A DNA stretch of 64,000 bases, from positions 29,217 to 93,216 of the forward strand of contig NZ_JAPZVR010000017.1 in NCBI RefSeq assembly GCF_027622855.1, in the 5' to 3' direction. Made by a program: the position numbers and the translations under genes. Positions 25,361-34,389 of the stretch are shown here, in pieces. The notes below the pieces were generated by a model that searched no databases, was not told the DNA's origin, and was given only the letters and a program-made list of their open reading frames with translations. Numbering within the stretch: position 1 is the stretch's first letter; every line of letters begins with the position of its first letter. The stretch comes from Glycomyces algeriensis. Lineage in GTDB: Bacteria > Actinomycetota > Actinomycetes > Mycobacteriales > Micromonosporaceae.

Positions 25361-25389
25361 CGGCCCGCCGGTCACAGACCGGCGGGCCG
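25361..25389 (-). terminator. serS terminator
   Basis: A perfect 13-base-pair stem (CGGCCCGCCGGTC, 25361-25373, with its complement at 25377-25389) and a 3-base loop lie 16 bases past the serS stop. Confidence 0.85.
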
Positions 25390-25405
25390 CTCACGTATCG
25401 CGCCG

Positions 25406-26662
25406 CTACTTCGGCTCGAGCACGTCCTTGCCGAGGAACGGCTGCAGCGCCTTCGGCACCGCCACCGAACCGTCCGGCCGCTGGTGGTTCTCGAGGATCG
25501 CCACGAGCCAGCGCGTGGTCGCCAGCGTCCCGTTCAGGGTCGCCGCCACCGCGTTCTTGCCCTGCTCGTCGCGGTACTTCACGTTGAGGCGCCGCGCCTG
25601 GAACGTGGTGCAGTTCGAGGTCGAGGTCAGCTCCCGGTAGCGGCCCTGGGTGGGCACCCACGCCTCGCAGTCGAACTTGCGCGAGGCCGAGGTGCCGAGG
25701 TCGCCGGCGGCGACGTCGATGACCCGGTAGGGCAGCTCCATCTTCTGCAGCATCTGCTCCTCATAGGACAGCAGCTTCTCGTGCTCGGCCGCGGCGTCCT
25801 CGGGCTTGCAGAACGAGAACATCTCGACCTTGTCGAACTGGTGCACCCGGATGATGCCCTTGGTGTCCTTGCCGTACGAACCGGCCTCGCGCCGGAAGCA
25901 CGACGACCAGCCCGCGTACCGGCGCGGCGCGGTGAGCTCGCCGAGGTTCTCCCCCGAGTGGTACGCCGCGAGCGGCACCTCCGAGGTGCCCACGAGGTAC
26001 ATCTCGTCGCGTTCGAGGTAGTAGATCTCGTCGGCGTGCTCGCCGAGGAAACCGGTGCCCTCCATGGCCTCCGGGCGCACGAGCACCGGCGGGATCATCG
26101 GGGTGAAGCCGGTCTCGACCGCCTGCTGGATGGCGAGGTTGAGCATGGCGAGCTGGAGCAGCGCGCCGTCGCCGGTGAGGTAGTAGAAGCGGGCGCCGGA
26201 GGTCTTCGCGCCCCGCTCGGTGTCGAGGAGGCCGAGGGCCGTGCCGATCTCGAGGTGGTCCTTCGGGTCCTCGAGCTCGGGCTTTTCGCCGACCTCGCGC
26301 AGCACGATGTAGTCGTCCTCGCCGCCGGCGGGGGCGCCCTCGGCGACCAGGTTGGGGATGGACTTCCCGGCCGCGTCGAACGCGGCGGCGGTCGCGGTCA
26401 CCTTGAGCTCGGCGGCCTTGACCTCCTCCGAGAGGGTCTTGGTGCGGTCGAGCAGCGCCTGGCGCTCCTCGGCGGCGGCGCCGGCGATCCGCTTGCCGAG
26501 GCCCTTCTGCTCGGCGCGGAGCGTCTCGAAGGACTGGAGGGCACTGCGGTGGTCGGCGTCGGCGGAGAGGAGGGCGTCGACGGCCTCGACGGAGGCACCC
26601 CTCTTGCGCTGGCTGTCGCGGTAGGCGTCCGGGTCGTCTCGCAGTGCACGCAGATCAATCAC
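25406..26662 (-). CDS. serS: seryl-tRNA synthetase
   Basis: The 418-residue class II synthetase charges tRNA-Ser. The N-terminal coiled-coil arm (about 30-100) is evident, followed by motif 2 ([20 protein letters not shown]) and the motif 3 region ([18 protein letters not shown]). GTG 26662 has TAATCT 6 bases upstream, so it is probably leaderless. It diverges from a small zinc protease across 53 bases, an adjacency also known near serS in other actinobacteria. Confidence 0.96.
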   Translation of the reverse strand: MIDLRALRDDPDAYRDSQRKRGASVEAVDALLSADADHRSALQSFETLRAEQKGLGKRIAGAAAEERQALLDRTKTLSEEVKAAELKVTATAAAFDAAGKSIPNLVAEGAPAGGEDDYIVLREVGEKPELEDPKDHLEIGTALGLLDTERGAKTSGARFYYLTGDGALLQLAMLNLAIQQAVETGFTPMIPPVLVRPEAMEGTGFLGEHADEIYYLERDEMYLVGTSEVPLAAYHSGENLGELTAPRRYAGWSSCFRREAGSYGKDTKGIIRVHQFDKVEMFSFCKPEDAAAEHEKLLSYEEQMLQKMELPYRVIDVAAGDLGTSASRKFDCEAWVPTQGRYRELTSTSNCTTFQARRLNVKYRDEQGKNAVAATLNGTLATTRWLVAILENHQRPDGSVAVPKALQPFLGKDVLEPK

Positions 26663-26715
26663 GTGACCAGATTACCGGCCAGCTCACCGCGGCCCCGAGC
26701 GCATATTGTGGGCGT

Positions 26716-27069
26716 GTGGCAGTCGATATGGGCGAGGCGGAATTCGAGGCGGCGGTGTCCGACGCGCTGGACGCGGTGCCGCAGGAGCTGATGGCGATGC
26801 TCGACAACGTCGTGATCCTGGTGGAGGAGGAGCCCGAGGGGCCCGAGAAGGAGCTGCTGGGGCTGTACCAGGGGACGGCGCTGACGGACCGCGGCTGGGA
26901 GTACGGCGGGGTCCTGCCCGACACGATCACGATCTACCGGGGGCCGACGCTGCGGATGTGCGCGTCGGAGGAGGAAGTGGTCGACGAGGTGGCTGTGACG
27001 GTGGTGCACGAGATCGCCCACCACTTCGGGATCGAGGAGGCCCGCCTCCACGAGCTCGGCTGGGGCTAG
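26716..27069 (+). CDS. small zincin-like metallopeptidase family protein
   Basis: The 117-residue protein has the zinc-binding motif HEIAHHFG at about residue 99 followed by EEARLHELGW, typical of the actinobacterial metallopeptidase family once called DUF1025. The N-terminal half is acidic. GTG 26716 is chosen because TATTGT lies exactly 6 bases before it; ATG 26728 is an in-frame alternative. It diverges from serS. Proteolytic activity is inferred from the motif only. Confidence 0.85.
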   Translation: MAVDMGEAEFEAAVSDALDAVPQELMAMLDNVVILVEEEPEGPEKELLGLYQGTALTDRGWEYGGVLPDTITIYRGPTLRMCASEEEVVDEVAVTVVHEIAHHFGIEEARLHELGWG

Positions 27070-27161
27070 AATCGCATCTGCGCCGATCCACTCGTAACAG
27101 CCGCGTAAATACGAGCCGCGAGGGCTCCTACACCTCGCATCCGCAAGGCTAGACTCACCGT

Positions 27162-27557
27162 GTGACGACGTTTCGCATCGGAGAGGCCGCCGAACTGCTC
27201 GGGGTCTCCGCCGACACGGTCAGGCGCTGGATCGACTCCGGCCGCCTCGCCGCCACCCGCGACGAGCAGGGGCAGCGGTCGATCCCGGGCGCCGACCTCG
27301 CCGCGTTCGCGCGCGAACGGGCCGCCGCCCCCGACACGGGAGCCGGATCGTCCTCAGCCCGGAACCGCCTGCGCGGCATCGTCACCGCGATCACCAAAGA
27401 CCAGGTCATGGCGCAAGTCGACCTGCAGGTCGGGCCGTTCCGGGTGGTCTCGCTGATGAGCCGCGAGGCGGTGGACGAACTCGGGCTCGAGGTCGGTTCG
27501 CTGGGAACCGCGGTCGTCAAGTCCACGAACGTGGTCGTCGAACGACCCGACCACTGA
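27162..27557 (+). CDS. MerR-like HTH plus TOBE-domain protein, putative molybdate-responsive regulator
   Basis: The 131-residue protein has an N-terminal winged-helix DNA-binding domain (IGEAAELLGVSADTVRRWID, about 5-24, with R-rich wing) fused to a C-terminal TOBE/Mop domain (about 67-128), which binds oxyanions such as molybdate. It lies 14 bases upstream of modA on the same strand, so it is likely the first gene of the mod operon and its regulator or a Mo-storage adaptor. GTG 27162 follows TAGACT by 6 bases: probably leaderless. Confidence 0.85.
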   Translation: MTTFRIGEAAELLGVSADTVRRWIDSGRLAATRDEQGQRSIPGADLAAFARERAAAPDTGAGSSSARNRLRGIVTAITKDQVMAQVDLQVGPFRVVSLMSREAVDELGLEVGSLGTAVVKSTNVVVERPDH

Positions 27558-27571
27558 GCCCAGGAGTCCGA

Positions 27572-28333
27572 TTGCGCACCGCCACCGTCCGCCGCCCCCT
27601 CGCCGCCATCGCGGCACTCACCACCGCGCTCCTCACCCTCACCGCGTGCAGCCCGGAAGAGGACAAGGACAACGTCCTCACCGTCTTCGCCGCCGCCTCG
27701 CTCACCAAGGCCTTCAATCTGATCGCCGACCAGTTCGAGGAGGAGCACCCCGACAGCGGCATCGTGTTCAACTTCGCCGGGAGCTCCGCACTCGCAGCCC
27801 AGATCGCCGAAGGCGCACCCGGCGACGTCTTCGCCGCCGCCGATGAGACCACGATGGCCGCCGCGGTCGACGCGGGCACCGTCGCCGACCCCGAGGTCTT
27901 CGCCCGCAACCAGCTCGTCATCGCCGTCCCCGAGGGCAATCCGGACGGCGTCACCGGCCTCCAAGACCTCGCCGACCTCTCGGTCGCGGTCTGCGCCGAG
28001 GAGGTCCCCTGCGGCGCCGCCGCCCAGACCGTGATCGCGGCCTCCGGCGCTTCGATAACCCCGTCCACCTACGAGCCTGACGTCAAGGCCACGCTGGCGA
28101 AACTCGCGATGGGCGAAGCCGACGCCGCGCTGGTCTACCGCACCGATGTCAAAGCGGCCTGGGGCGGCGTCGACGGCGTCGAGTTCCCCGAGTCCGACTC
28201 AGCCGTCAACAACTACCCGATCGCGGTGCTGGACGAGGCCGAGAACCCCAACCTCGCGGCCGAGTTCATCGCCTACGTCCAGTCCGACGCCGGCCAGACG
28301 GTACTCGAGACCGCCGGGTTCCAGCACCCATGA
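27572..28333 (+). CDS. modA: molybdate ABC transporter substrate-binding lipoprotein
   Basis: The 253-residue protein starts at TTG 27572 with CAGGAG upstream. It has a lipoprotein signal peptide with lipobox LTAC (Cys about residue 26), then the ModA fold: LTVFAAASLTKAFN, FNFAGSSALAAQI and GAPGDVFAAADE, whose Ser residues contact the oxyanion. It captures molybdate (or tungstate) outside the membrane for ModBC. The stop overlaps the modB start by four bases. Confidence 0.95.
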   Translation: MRTATVRRPLAAIAALTTALLTLTACSPEEDKDNVLTVFAAASLTKAFNLIADQFEEEHPDSGIVFNFAGSSALAAQIAEGAPGDVFAAADETTMAAAVDAGTVADPEVFARNQLVIAVPEGNPDGVTGLQDLADLSVAVCAEEVPCGAAAQTVIAASGASITPSTYEPDVKATLAKLAMGEADAALVYRTDVKAAWGGVDGVEFPESDSAVNNYPIAVLDEAENPNLAAEFIAYVQSDAGQTVLETAGFQHP

Positions 28334-29148
28334 CGCCGAGGAACGCCATGCCCGCCAAGCGAGCCCGCCGCCGCCGCGTCCCGGCCGCGCTGCTGGCACC
28401 CGCCGTGGTCGGCCTGGCGTTCCTCATCCTGCCGCTCCTGGGCCTGCTCGCCCGCGCCCCGTGGGCCGAGCTCCCCGCCCGCCTCGCCGAACCGGAAATG
28501 CTTGCGGCCCTGCAGCTCTCACTGTTCACCGCGACCGCCGCGACCGTGCTCTCACTGCTGTTCGGCATCCCGATCGCGTGGCTGCTCGCCCGCGGCGAGT
28601 TCCCCGGCCGCAGCATCCTGCGCGCCCTGGTGACCGTCCCACTCGTGCTCCCGCCGGTGGTGGGCGGCGTCGCGCTGCTGCTCGTGTTCGGCCGCAACGG
28701 GATCATCGGGTCGTGGCTCTACGAGCGGTTCGACATCACGATCCCGTTCACCACCACCGCAGTCGTGCTGGCGATGACCTTCGTGTCGATGCCCTTCCTG
28801 ATCGTCTCGGTCGAAGGCGCCCTGCGCGGCGCCGACATCCGCTTCGAGGAGGCCGCCGCGACCCTCGGGGCGGGCCGGTGGACCGTGTTCACGCACGTCA
28901 CCCTGCCGATGGTCGCGCCGGGCGTGCTCGCCGGCGCGGTCCTGTGCTGGGCGCGGGCGCTCGGCGAGTTCGGCGCGACGATCACGTTCGCCGGGAACTT
29001 CTCGGGCCGCACCCAGACCATGCCCCTCGCGGTCTACCTTGCGCTGCAGACGGACCTGGAGGCCGCCATCGTGCTCAGCCTGATCCTGCTCGCGGTGTCG
29101 GTGATCGTGCTGGCGTCGCTGCGCGACCGCTGGACGGCGGCCCCGTGA
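28330..29148 (+). CDS. modB: molybdate ABC transporter permease
   Basis: The 272-residue membrane protein has five to six hydrophobic segments and the EAA loop (EEAATLGAGRWTVFTHVTLPM) that docks to ModC. ATG 28330 overlaps the modA stop (ATGA) and its own stop overlaps the GTG of modC (GTGA, 29145-29148), so the three are translationally coupled. Confidence 0.95.
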   Translation: MTPRNAMPAKRARRRRVPAALLAPAVVGLAFLILPLLGLLARAPWAELPARLAEPEMLAALQLSLFTATAATVLSLLFGIPIAWLLARGEFPGRSILRALVTVPLVLPPVVGGVALLLVFGRNGIIGSWLYERFDITIPFTTTAVVLAMTFVSMPFLIVSVEGALRGADIRFEEAAATLGAGRWTVFTHVTLPMVAPGVLAGAVLCWARALGEFGATITFAGNFSGRTQTMPLAVYLALQTDLEAAIVLSLILLAVSVIVLASLRDRWTAAP

Positions 29149-30218
29149 GCGGCGTGAAAGCGGAGGGCCTGAGCGCGCACCTGGTCGTGGACCGCGGCGG
29201 GTTCCGCCTCGACCTGCAGCTGCGCGTCGCCCCCGGCGAGACCGTGGCCCTGCTGGGCCCCAACGGCGCCGGAAAGACCACGGCACTGCGGGCCCTGGCC
29301 GGGCTCGAGCAGCTGACGGACGGACACATCGCCCTGAACGGCGAGGTCCTCGACCGGCGCGGGCAGCGGTGGGTGCCGCCGGAGGAGCGGCGGATCGGGG
29401 TGGTCTTCCAGGACTACCTGCTGTTCCCGCACCTCACGGCGATCGACAACATCGCGTTCGGACCCCGCCGGCGCGGCCTCGGCCGGGCCGAGTCCCGTGC
29501 GCTCGCCGCGGGATGGCTCGACCGGGTCGGCCTGCAGGAGTTCGGGAAGCGCCGCCCGAAGCAGCTCTCAGGCGGGCAGGCGCAGCGGGTGGCGCTGGCC
29601 CGGGCGCTCGCGACAGAACCGGCGCTGCTGCTCCTCGACGAGCCGCTGGCGGCCCTGGACGCCCGCACCCGGCTCGACACCAGGGCGGAGCTCCACCGGC
29701 ACCTGACGGGCCACACGGGCCCGGCGATCGTGGTGACGCACGATCCGGTGGACGCGCTCATGCTCGCCGACCGGCTCGTCGTGGTCGAGGACGGCCGCGC
29801 GGTCCAAGAGGGCGACGCCGAATCGGTCACCGCCCGCCCGCGCACGGACTACATCGCGAGACTCGTCGGCCTGAACCTGTACCGGGGTGTGGCCGAAGGG
29901 AACCAGGTCGTCCTCGACGATGCCGGCCCCATGATCCTCGTCGCGGCCGATCCGCTGAACGGCCCGGCATTCGCAGCATTCGCGCCGAGCGCCGTCGCGC
30001 TGTATCCGGAGCGGTCCGAGGGCAGCCCCCGGAACACTTGGCGGGCAATCGTTTCGGGCGTCCACCGCCACGGCGACAACCTGCGCGTCCAGCTCGACGG
30101 CCCGCTCAAGGCCGCCGCAGACGTGACGCCCGCGGCGGCCGCCCAGCTCCGCCTCGAGCCTGGCCGCCGCGTCTGGGCGACGGTGAAGGCCTCCGAGATC
30201 CGCACCTACCCCGCCTGA
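29145..30218 (+). CDS. modC: molybdate ABC transporter ATP-binding protein
   Basis: The 357-residue ATPase has Walker A LLGPNGAGKTT (about 38-48), signature LSGGQAQR, Walker B LLLLDEPLAALD and a C-terminal TOBE domain (about 280-355) like that of ModC. It starts at GTG 29145 overlapping the modB stop; the longer open frame from 28146 is a shadow of modAB. Energises molybdate import. Confidence 0.94.
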   Translation: MSGVKAEGLSAHLVVDRGGFRLDLQLRVAPGETVALLGPNGAGKTTALRALAGLEQLTDGHIALNGEVLDRRGQRWVPPEERRIGVVFQDYLLFPHLTAIDNIAFGPRRRGLGRAESRALAAGWLDRVGLQEFGKRRPKQLSGGQAQRVALARALATEPALLLLDEPLAALDARTRLDTRAELHRHLTGHTGPAIVVTHDPVDALMLADRLVVVEDGRAVQEGDAESVTARPRTDYIARLVGLNLYRGVAEGNQVVLDDAGPMILVAADPLNGPAFAAFAPSAVALYPERSEGSPRNTWRAIVSGVHRHGDNLRVQLDGPLKAAADVTPAAAAQLRLEPGRRVWATVKASEIRTYPA

Positions 30219-30241
30219 TCGGCTCACCACGCGCTCGGCGC

Positions 30242-31510
30242 TCAGGCCGCCGCGGCTGCGAGTTCGCGCTTCGGCGCCTGAGCCTGCGGCGTGCCGGCCT
30301 CGTCGTCGCGGGCCGCTCTGCGGATGGCCGGCAGGCAGGCGATCACGATCGCGATCGAGAGGAGGCCGACCGCCGCGAAGGCGACCTGCACGTCCATCAC
30401 CACCGACATCGCCCCGCCCAGCAGGAACCCGATGAGCTGCGCGGCGGCCAGGCGCCCGTGGACCGCAGCGTTCGCGCGCCCCAGGAACGCCTCGGGCACC
30501 CGGCGCGCCACCGCGATGCCCAGCGCCGAGTTCTCCCCCGCGTTGAACATCCCGCCGAGCAGGTTGAGCGGCACCATGAGCAGCACCGTGAACAGCGGCA
30601 TCCCCTGCCCGAAGCACACCAGCCCGACCCCGGCCAGGCACGCCATGACCATCCACGCCAGCTGCACATCACGGTCGAGCCGCCGGATCACCGCGGCCGC
30701 GATCCACGCGCCCACGACCATCCCCGCGGTCCAGCAGGCCTTGATGAGCCCGTACATGCTCTCGGTCGCGTCGTAGACCTCGCGCACCAGGAAGACGCTG
30801 AGCACGTTCACCGCGCAGAGCGCCGCGATCACCGCACTGAACGCCACGACGACCACCGTGAGCAGCCGGTCGCCGCCCAGGCTCCAGCCCGCACCGACGA
30901 GCGCCTCCTTCGCCGCGACGGGCCGGCGCATCCCACCTCGCCGCGTGCGGATGTCGCAGCACAGCAGCACCCGTGCCATCGCGCACGCCGCCGCGAGGGC
31001 GAGTGCGGCGCCGACACCGTTGGCGCCGATGAGGAACCCGGCCGCGGCGGGCCCGGCCGCCAGGCCGACGAGCGTGCCGGTCTGGACCAGCGCGACCGCT
31101 CGCGGCAGGTCCTCGCGGCTCGCCATGGTCGGGACGAGCGCGCTCACGACCGGCTGCAGGACCGCCGTCCCGGCGGCGTTCACGATGACCAGTCCGTACA
31201 GGCCGTACAGGTTGTCGGTGAACGCCATCGCGACGATCGCGGCGGTCTGCACGAGGCCGGAGACGGCCATGAGCGCGCGGCTGTCGAAGCGGTCGGCCAT
31301 GCGCCCGGTGAACGGCGCGAGGAGGACCAGGGGCAGGGTCGCGCAGATGATGAGCGCGGCGATGGCGATGCCGCCGTAGCCCTCCGTCTGGAGGCGGAGG
31401 GTGAGGGCGAAGTCGGCCGTGAACATGGCGGTTCCGGCGAGGAACGCGCAGGTCGCGGCGGTGTAGACGTCCGACCAGCGGGTCCCGTCCAGGAAGGATG
31501 TGAAAGACAT
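30242..31510 (-). CDS. MFS transporter, DHA1-like efflux type
   Basis: The 422-residue protein has about twelve membrane segments and begins SFTSFLDGTRWSDVYTAA. The MFS signature GRMADRFDSR is present between segments 2 and 3. ATG 31510 is preferred to the upstream ATG at 31531 because TATCTT lies exactly 6 bases before it; the upstream codons lie inside an operator-like inverted repeat. It is downstream of, and on the same strand as, an ArsR-type regulator, its likely repressor. The substrate is unknown. Confidence 0.87.
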   Translation of the reverse strand: MSFTSFLDGTRWSDVYTAATCAFLAGTAMFTADFALTLRLQTEGYGGIAIAALIICATLPLVLLAPFTGRMADRFDSRALMAVSGLVQTAAIVAMAFTDNLYGLYGLVIVNAAGTAVLQPVVSALVPTMASREDLPRAVALVQTGTLVGLAAGPAAAGFLIGANGVGAALALAAACAMARVLLCCDIRTRRGGMRRPVAAKEALVGAGWSLGGDRLLTVVVVAFSAVIAALCAVNVLSVFLVREVYDATESMYGLIKACWTAGMVVGAWIAAAVIRRLDRDVQLAWMVMACLAGVGLVCFGQGMPLFTVLLMVPLNLLGGMFNAGENSALGIAVARRVPEAFLGRANAAVHGRLAAAQLIGFLLGGAMSVVMDVQVAFAAVGLLSIAIVIACLPAIRRAARDDEAGTPQAQAPKRELAAAAA

Positions 31511-31531
31511 ATTTCGAAGATACTCTTTCAC
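31500..31531. promoter_or_regulatory. operator-like inverted repeat at the MFS start
   Basis: GTGAAAGA (31500-31507) and TCTTTCAC (31524-31531) are perfect inverted arms with 16 bases between. They span the -10 (TATCTT) and the start codon. More CTTTC/GAAAG copies follow in the AT-rich DNA up to 31585, suggesting several binding sites, probably for the ArsR-type protein encoded next door. Confidence 0.6.
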
Positions 31532-31629
31532 ACTTCGATGCGAAAGAGGTTTTTCAGATTTTTCGAAGGATTTCTTTTACATCTTCAACGGCGCTGCTCC
31601 CGATGCCTCCCAAGCAGACCCGCGTCGCC

Positions 31630-32346
31630 TCAGATCTTCGGGAAGAACCGGAACAGCGTGTTGAACACGTAGGTGCCGTCGCCCTCGTCGACGCCTTGCA
31701 TCGCCCGCTCCGACGTGCGGTCGGCGTACTCCTGCTCCAGCTCCTGGTAGCGGCGGCTGAACTCGGCCGCCTCCTCGATCGTGAGCCGCAGGTGCGCCTG
31801 CTGCGTCAATGAGGCCTCGCGCAGCGCCGGGTCGACCTCGAACCGCTGGTCGAGCCAGCGGAGGAGGTTGCGGTCGTGCTGCTCCATGAAGACTTCGCCC
31901 ATGGTCCGCTCGATGACCTTGTGGCTCTCCGGGGCGTCGTCCTCCGCGCGGATCGAGAAGCTCTGGATCTTCATGCGCCACAAGCGCTCGCGCGCGTCGC
32001 CGCGGCTGGGCGCCTCCTCGATGAACCCGGCCTTCGCGAGGGTCCGGAGGTGGTAGCTCATCGCGCTCGGCGTCATGCCCGCGACCTCGGCGATCTCGGT
32101 GGCCGTGGCCCCGTCGAACCCCGCGACCCGGCGCCCGGCCAGGAAGTCGAAGACCGCCATCCGCGCCGGGTGGGCGAGCGCCTTCATTCGCTCGGGGTCG
32201 GTGATCTTCACGTGCTCCTTGCCCATGAAGCGCGGCTTGGCCGGCGGCTCGGGCGGCAGCGGCGGTGTCGGCGGGGCCGGCACCGCGGGCCCCGCCGTCG
32301 CGCCCGGCGTGGTGCCCTCAGGACGCGAAGCAGGTGTTTCAGACAT
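31630..32346 (-). CDS. ArsR-type helix-turn-helix regulator
   Basis: The 238-residue protein has a Pro/Ala-rich N-terminal tail (about 1-35) and a winged-helix ArsR domain (about 48-130: KALAHPARMAVFDFL, ATEIAEVAGMTPSAMSYHLRTL). A helical C-terminal domain (about 150-238) follows, as in the YdfF/SmtB-like regulators that lack metal-binding cysteines. It sits upstream of the MFS gene; the AT-rich operator-like repeats between them suggest it controls that transporter. TAGCTT is 5 bases before the ATG. Confidence 0.85.
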   Translation of the reverse strand: MSETPASRPEGTTPGATAGPAVPAPPTPPLPPEPPAKPRFMGKEHVKITDPERMKALAHPARMAVFDFLAGRRVAGFDGATATEIAEVAGMTPSAMSYHLRTLAKAGFIEEAPSRGDARERLWRMKIQSFSIRAEDDAPESHKVIERTMGEVFMEQHDRNLLRWLDQRFEVDPALREASLTQQAHLRLTIEEAAEFSRRYQELEQEYADRTSERAMQGVDEGDGTYVFNTLFRFFPKI

Positions 32347-32401
32347 GGGTCAAGCTAACCACGCCCCGCCGCGGGGTGCGGCGACGACCGCTCGGGAAGG
32401 C

Positions 32402-33025
32402 CTAACCGGAGGAGGCCGCGGCGGCGTTGGCGCCGTCGCGGTTGCTCACCGCCTTGCGCGTGGCCGCGCCGGCCCAGTGGGCTTCGGCGAAGGCCTTGAG
32501 CTCCTTGCGGGACGGCCGGGTCTGGCGGTCGGGGAAGATCGTCTTCTCCAGGCGGATGGCGGCCATGAGCGACAGGAGCGCCTGCGTGCGCTCGTCGAAG
32601 GCGCGGCCGTGGCGGACGGCGGAGGCGAGCCGGGTGCGGGCGTCGGCCGTCATGCCCCGGTCGCGCGGGTGGTACCGGTTGACGGGGAAGATCCCGAGGG
32701 CTTTGCCGCGTTCGTGGCGCAGCGCGCCGGAGGCGACGAGCCCTTCGCGCACCGCCGGGACGAGGCCTTTGGAGGCCCGCTCGAGCACGCTGTGGGGCGC
32801 GCGCGGCTTGTCGGCGGCGATGGCGGCGAGGCGGGAGTCGACGACGGGGTCGCCGGTGGGGGTGGTGTCGAGGACGCGGACCTTCTTGCCGTCCACGCCG
32901 ATGCGTCCGGCGAGCGCGAGCTCGTACAAGACCGCGCCGCCGAGGCCGAGGTCGAGGTAGCCGCCGGCCCGGCCGTTCGCGCCTTCGTGCGAGAGCAGCG
33001 CCAGCTCTTCGAGCAGTGTCGACAT
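32402..33025 (-). CDS. GPP34 (GOLPH3/VPS74-like) family phosphoprotein
   Basis: The 207-residue protein begins STLLEELALLSHEG and continues through LGGAVLYELALAGRI and the family's helical core, typical of the actinobacterial GPP34 proteins related to eukaryotic GOLPH3. In eukaryotes these bind PI4P at the Golgi; the bacterial role is unknown. ATG 33025 is fixed by TACGCT exactly 6 bases upstream; the frame extends to 33091 but that part contains repeated promoter sequence. Transcribed away from pheA's end. Confidence 0.82.
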   Translation of the reverse strand: MSTLLEELALLSHEGANGRAGGYLDLGLGGAVLYELALAGRIGVDGKKVRVLDTTPTGDPVVDSRLAAIAADKPRAPHSVLERASKGLVPAVREGLVASGALRHERGKALGIFPVNRYHPRDRGMTADARTRLASAVRHGRAFDERTQALLSLMAAIRLEKTIFPDRQTRPSRKELKAFAEAHWAGAATRKAVSNRDGANAAAASSG

Positions 33026-33030
33026 GCTTT

Positions 33031-33073
33031 CAGCGTAAGCCGGGTGCGCTCGCCGCGCGACAGCGTAAGCCGG
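33031..33073. repeat. 13-base direct repeat carrying the GPP34 -10 element
   Basis: CAGCGTAAGCCGG occurs at 33031-33043 and 33061-33073, 30 bases apart. Read on the minus strand it contains TTACGCTG, the putative -10 of the GPP34 gene, so the repeat duplicates the promoter core between GPP34 and pheA. Confidence 0.55.
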
Positions 33074-33094
33074 TCGTCGCGCCTGCGGCACGAC

Positions 33095-34009
33095 TCATGC
33101 GCCTTCGCGGCGGAGGCGGTCGAGCCAGGCGGCGGCGTCGGCGAAGTCGGCGTCGCTGAGGCCGGCGGGCGGCGGGACGGGCTTGTCGGAGTGGTCGCGC
33201 GGGTAGGAGCCGAGGTAGCGGACGTCGGCGCAGATGCGGCGCAGGCCCGTGAGCGCCTCGCCCATGCGGGCGTCGGCGAGGTGGCCGGTGCAGTCGAGGA
33301 AGAACGCGTACCGGCCCAGGCCCTCGCCGGTGGGGCGGGACTCGATGCGGGTGAGGTTGATGCCGCGGATGGCGAACTCGGTGAGCACGCCCAGGAGCGC
33401 GCCGACCCGGTCGTAGTCGATGTAGACGACCAGGGAGGTGATGTCGTTCCCGCTCGGATCGGGCGGGCTGGTGGGGCGCACGACGTGGACGAAGCGGGTC
33501 GCGGCGTTCGGGTTGTCGCCGATGTCGAAGGCCTGCACGGGGAGTCCGACGGCCTCGGCGGCGAACGGCGGGCACACGGCGGCGTCGAACTCGCCGCCAG
33601 CGGCGCGCTGGGCGGCCTGGGCGGTCGAGAGGGCCTGGTGGACGACGGCGTCCGGCAGCTCGCGGCGCAGGTACTTGCGGACCTGGGCGAGGGCGACGGG
33701 CATCGAGGCGACTGTGGTGATCTCGCCGACGGGCTTCTCGGAGGCGAGCACGAAGGTGACCGGGAGGACGACCTCGCCGACGATGACGAGCGGGTCGCCG
33801 CCCACGAGCTCGTCCACCGTGACGGTGACGGTGCCCTCCTGAGAGTTCTCGATCGGCACGAAGCCCGCGTCGACCTCGCCGCGGCGCACGGCGTCGAGGA
33901 CCTCGAAGATCGAGGACATCGGTGTGGCGGTGGCGGTCTTGGCGGCGGGCAGTCGGCGGAGCGCGGCCTCGGTGAAGGTCCCGCGCGGCCCGAGATAGGC
34001 GAACTCCAT
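33095..34009 (-). CDS. pheA: prephenate dehydratase
   Basis: The 304-residue cytosolic enzyme converts prephenate to phenylpyruvate in phenylalanine synthesis. It opens FAYLGPRGTFTEAAL, has the conserved VPIENSQEGTV and TRFVHV motifs (the Thr of TRF is catalytic), and ends in an ACT regulatory domain (about 195-275) with ESRPTGEGLGRYAFFLD, the phenylalanine-binding motif. There is no chorismate mutase domain. TAGCGT lies 6 bases before ATG 34009: leaderless. The 216 bases upstream, before the tRNA genes, hold no gene. Confidence 0.95.
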   Translation of the reverse strand: MEFAYLGPRGTFTEAALRRLPAAKTATATPMSSIFEVLDAVRRGEVDAGFVPIENSQEGTVTVTVDELVGGDPLVIVGEVVLPVTFVLASEKPVGEITTVASMPVALAQVRKYLRRELPDAVVHQALSTAQAAQRAAGGEFDAAVCPPFAAEAVGLPVQAFDIGDNPNAATRFVHVVRPTSPPDPSGNDITSLVVYIDYDRVGALLGVLTEFAIRGINLTRIESRPTGEGLGRYAFFLDCTGHLADARMGEALTGLRRICADVRYLGSYPRDHSDKPVPPPAGLSDADFADAAAWLDRLRREGA

Positions 34010-34225
34010 GGGGCAACGCTAGCAAGGCGGGCCGGGCAGGGGCCGCGAGCTGCGCTTCTGCCCGGGCGGTCGCGGCAGCAATGAGACGGCGATCTCAACC
34101 GCGACCCGCCGTAGACGGGCTTCCCGCTGTCCCGTATGCTTGTCGAGCCCAAGCGGAATTCCGCGGTGGTAAGCACAGGGAAATCGAAGTGCGGCTCTCA
34201 AGGCCGTATGACAGGATCACTGAGC

Positions 34226-34298
34226 GCCCCCATCGTCTAGCGGCCTAGGACGCCGCCCTTTCAAGGCGGTAGCACGGGTTCGAATCCCGTTGGGGGTA
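34226..34298 (+). tRNA. tRNA-Glu (anticodon UUC)
   Basis: The cloverleaf closes: acceptor GCCCCCA with TGGGGGT (one G-U), anticodon stem CCGCC/GGCGG with loop CTTTCAA (anticodon TTC), and the T arm GGGTTCGAATCCC. CCA is not encoded. It lies on the plus strand upstream of tRNA-Asp. Confidence 0.97.
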
Positions 34299-34389
34299 CG
34301 GCCCAGACGCGGCTCCGGTCACACGGAGAGCGCCTGGTATAAATATAGAGGTCTTAACGGCCTTGTAGGACACGCAAGTGTTCGACCAA

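Noticed and set aside
28146..29144. Extension of the modC frame far upstream
   Set aside because: It runs out of frame through modA and modB; GTG 29145 with its overlap is the real start.
34299..34389. A third tRNA between tRNA-Glu and tRNA-Asp
   Set aside because: No second cloverleaf can be folded in these 91 bases.
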